Both the position numbers and the translations under genes were made by a program. A stretch of 64,000 nucleotides of DNA. Source: Bacteroidales bacterium UBA2800 (lineage in GTDB: Bacteria > Bacteroidota > Bacteroidia > Bacteroidales > Paludibacteraceae). Shown here piece after piece: positions 62,708 through 64,000 of the stretch. Every line of letters begins with the position of its first letter. Position 1 is the first letter of the stretch. The notes under the pieces are model-generated. The model did not search any database. It was given only the letters and a program-made list of their open reading frames with translations, and was not told the DNA's origin. The stretch spans positions 7,125-71,124 of the forward strand of contig DEHM01000012.1 in NCBI GenBank assembly GCA_002351925.1. The letters run 5' to 3'.

Positions 62708-63846
62708 AAGAGATTGTTGACTATATTCTTAAGTGGCTGTGCTACGGGGATGAAGAAGCCGCAGCACGTATCGCTTACACAGCGGATGAGAAAGCGCTGG
62801 AGACGCACGATCTGATCATCGTACCTAACGGTCTGCTGGGCAAACAGCTTGTCGTGCCCGAACTCAAGAAACCCGAATTCGAGCAACCGGCGAAAGGTAA
62901 GACCATCATCCGCACGGACATCGTCTACGCCACGTTTTTCTTCACCTCGCGTGCCGAAGAACTGCTGGTGGACCAACGCGACGAACATGACCGTTTTGCG
63001 GCCAAGTACTCCATTTTAGGCAAGCGCAGTCGCACCCAGATTCCACGTCTCGACGAGTACGCCAGACTGCTGCTCAAGCAACTCGACCTGCCCCTGCCGG
63101 CACCCGGTTTCGGACATGTCTATCTCACCCACGACATCGATGCCATCTCCCGGTATCGCTCGCTTCGTGGTGCCCTGGGAGGACTCCGACGCGGCGAATA
63201 CCGCCAGGTATGGGAGGCGCTCAACGACATCCATCGCGATCCGCTCTACACCTTCCCCTGGCTCCTCGAACAGGACGCACGGCTTCCCAAAGCAGAGAAG
63301 ATCTATTTCGTCAAGCGCACCCACGGTCGCGGCTACGACTACCCGCAGTACAGCCTCCACGGACGCGACTACAAGCGCCTCAAACATATGTTGCGCCATA
63401 ACGACGTCTTCCTGGGCGTACACGGCAGTTACTACGGCTACATCCCCAAGATTGAGTACAGCCGCATGTTCCGCGCCCACTATCTGCGTAGCGACATCGA
63501 CCATATGCAGCGTCTTGCCGATGCCGGCTATACCGACGACTTCACCATGGGCTTTGCCGACCAGGCCGGCTTCCGCCTGCAGACCTGCCGCGCCGTGCGC
63601 TGGATCAACCCCAAGACGATGCAGCTGACGCCGCTCACGCTCCACCCGCTCATCGTCATGGACAACACCCTCAGCCAGGCCAACTATATGAACCTCACCG
63701 AAGATGAGGCCTACTTCCTCTGCGAACGGCTCATCGACAAGGTGCGGCTTCACCACGGCGACCTCTGCCTGCTCTGGCACAACAGCAACCTCACACCCGA
63801 CACCTACCATCGTGCCCTATATGAGAAAGTTATTAGTTGTATCTGA
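62704..63846 (+). CDS. Polysaccharide-deacetylase-like protein
   Basis: A 380-residue protein starting MKEIVDYILKWLCYGD in an ATGA overlap with the ABC-F stop; the in-frame ATG at 62686 would add six residues. The central YLTHDIDAISRY (about 140-151) resembles the first metal motif of NodB-type deacetylases in a Bacteroidota variant. HGSYYGY fits a second motif with His, and CLLWHNSNLTPDT matches the end of the fold. It may deacetylate a sugar in surface-glycan synthesis, which suits its neighbours. No signal peptide is visible. Confidence 0.75.
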   Translation: MKEIVDYILKWLCYGDEEAAARIAYTADEKALETHDLIIVPNGLLGKQLVVPELKKPEFEQPAKGKTIIRTDIVYATFFFTSRAEELLVDQRDEHDRFAAKYSILGKRSRTQIPRLDEYARLLLKQLDLPLPAPGFGHVYLTHDIDAISRYRSLRGALGGLRRGEYRQVWEALNDIHRDPLYTFPWLLEQDARLPKAEKIYFVKRTHGRGYDYPQYSLHGRDYKRLKHMLRHNDVFLGVHGSYYGYIPKIEYSRMFRAHYLRSDIDHMQRLADAGYTDDFTMGFADQAGFRLQTCRAVRWINPKTMQLTPLTLHPLIVMDNTLSQANYMNLTEDEAYFLCERLIDKVRLHHGDLCLLWHNSNLTPDTYHRALYEKVISCI

Positions 63847-64000
63847 TCCGCCTGTAGCACCGGGCTACTTGCCCCGACTGCGTTATCTGTGCGACTACCT
63901 CGTGCGGAAGGGATACGACGTGACTCTGCTCACCGAACAAGCCGAGCCCCTGCGTTTTGAGCACACCTACCCCATCATCGCCCTGCCGATGTATTCGGGA
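63821..64000 (+). CDS. Glycosyltransferase, N-terminal part (runs off the right edge)
   Basis: The ATG at 63821 opens 60 codons to the window end: MRKLLVVSDPPVAPGYLPRL, then LCDYLVRKGYDVTLLTEQ. This is the N-terminal nucleotide-fold start of a GT4-like GT-B glycosyltransferase. It overlaps the deacetylase-like gene by 26 bases. Only the N-domain start is available. Confidence 0.75.
   Translation, partial: MRKLLVVSDPPVAPGYLPRLRYLCDYLVRKGYDVTLLTEQAEPLRFEHTYPIIALPMYSG

Overview
The window comes from a Bacteroidota chromosome, most likely an uncultured Bacteroidales of a gut-like habitat. The evidence is a SusC/SusD pair with a sugar transporter, TonB receptors with carboxypeptidase-like N-terminal domains, DUF5686 and calycin-like/PCMD secreted proteins, no Shine-Dalgarno dependence, and eleven promoters of the Bacteroidota type (TTG, 19-20 bases, TAnnTTTG). 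Coding density is very high: no gap exceeds about 200 bases. I see no tRNA, rRNA, CRISPR array, insertion sequence or prophage.

Layout. 1-9450 (minus): a TonB-dependent receptor followed by three large secreted proteins, two with calycin-like plus PCMD domains and two built from repeated GCDS/GGDS modules; the last runs off the left edge. 9592-12513 (minus): a three-gene redox operon encoding a steroid 5-alpha-reductase family protein, an Old Yellow Enzyme family reductase and a short-chain dehydrogenase. 12641-17790 (minus): a DMT exporter, the 27-codon stump of a gtrB-type glycosyltransferase, GtrA, MutS2, a DUF721 protein and a glucosaminidase/LysM protein. 17971-26514 (plus): an LtaS-like phosphotransferase, a lipoprotein, DAHP synthase/chorismate mutase without a standard start codon, a GT-C glycosyltransferase, a DUF5686 protein and a small beta-barrel. 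26515-29922 (minus): a second sulfatase-fold membrane protein, an EmrE/ArnE-like protein and a GT4 glycosyltransferase, with their gaps filled by heptamer repeats. 30123-33651 (plus): a small DNA-binding-like protein, two paralogous beta-barrels, ApbE and a thioesterase. 33629-36240: an orphan FecCD permease, panB and a membrane protein. 36369-41111 (plus): a galactose operon (galK, galM, GH2 lipoprotein). 41252-50160 (minus): a Sus-like locus (MFS transporter, lipoprotein, SusC, SusD, SusE/F-like protein) without glycoside hydrolases. 50361-57936 (plus): recQ, rimO, HU, a membrane-anchored HU-LysM protein and uvrA. 57933-64000 (plus): a surface-glycan cluster (nucleotide-sugar dehydratase, WecA-like transferase, ABC-F ATPase, deacetylase-like protein, start of a glycosyltransferase).

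The most interesting signals are: (i) the 5-alpha-reductase/OYE/SDR operon, whose composition matches what would be needed to reduce 3-oxo-delta4 steroids or bile acids; (ii) several classes of short tandem repeat (7, 9 and 11 bp) lying in gaps and also inside conserved genes such as mutS2 and rimO; (iii) an extended -33 promoter motif, TTGCRTATAT, shared by nearly all promoters seen; (iv) a DAHP synthase that apparently starts at AUU; and (v) a predicted membrane-tethered HU protein. Functions are read from motifs and gene order; no database search was run.
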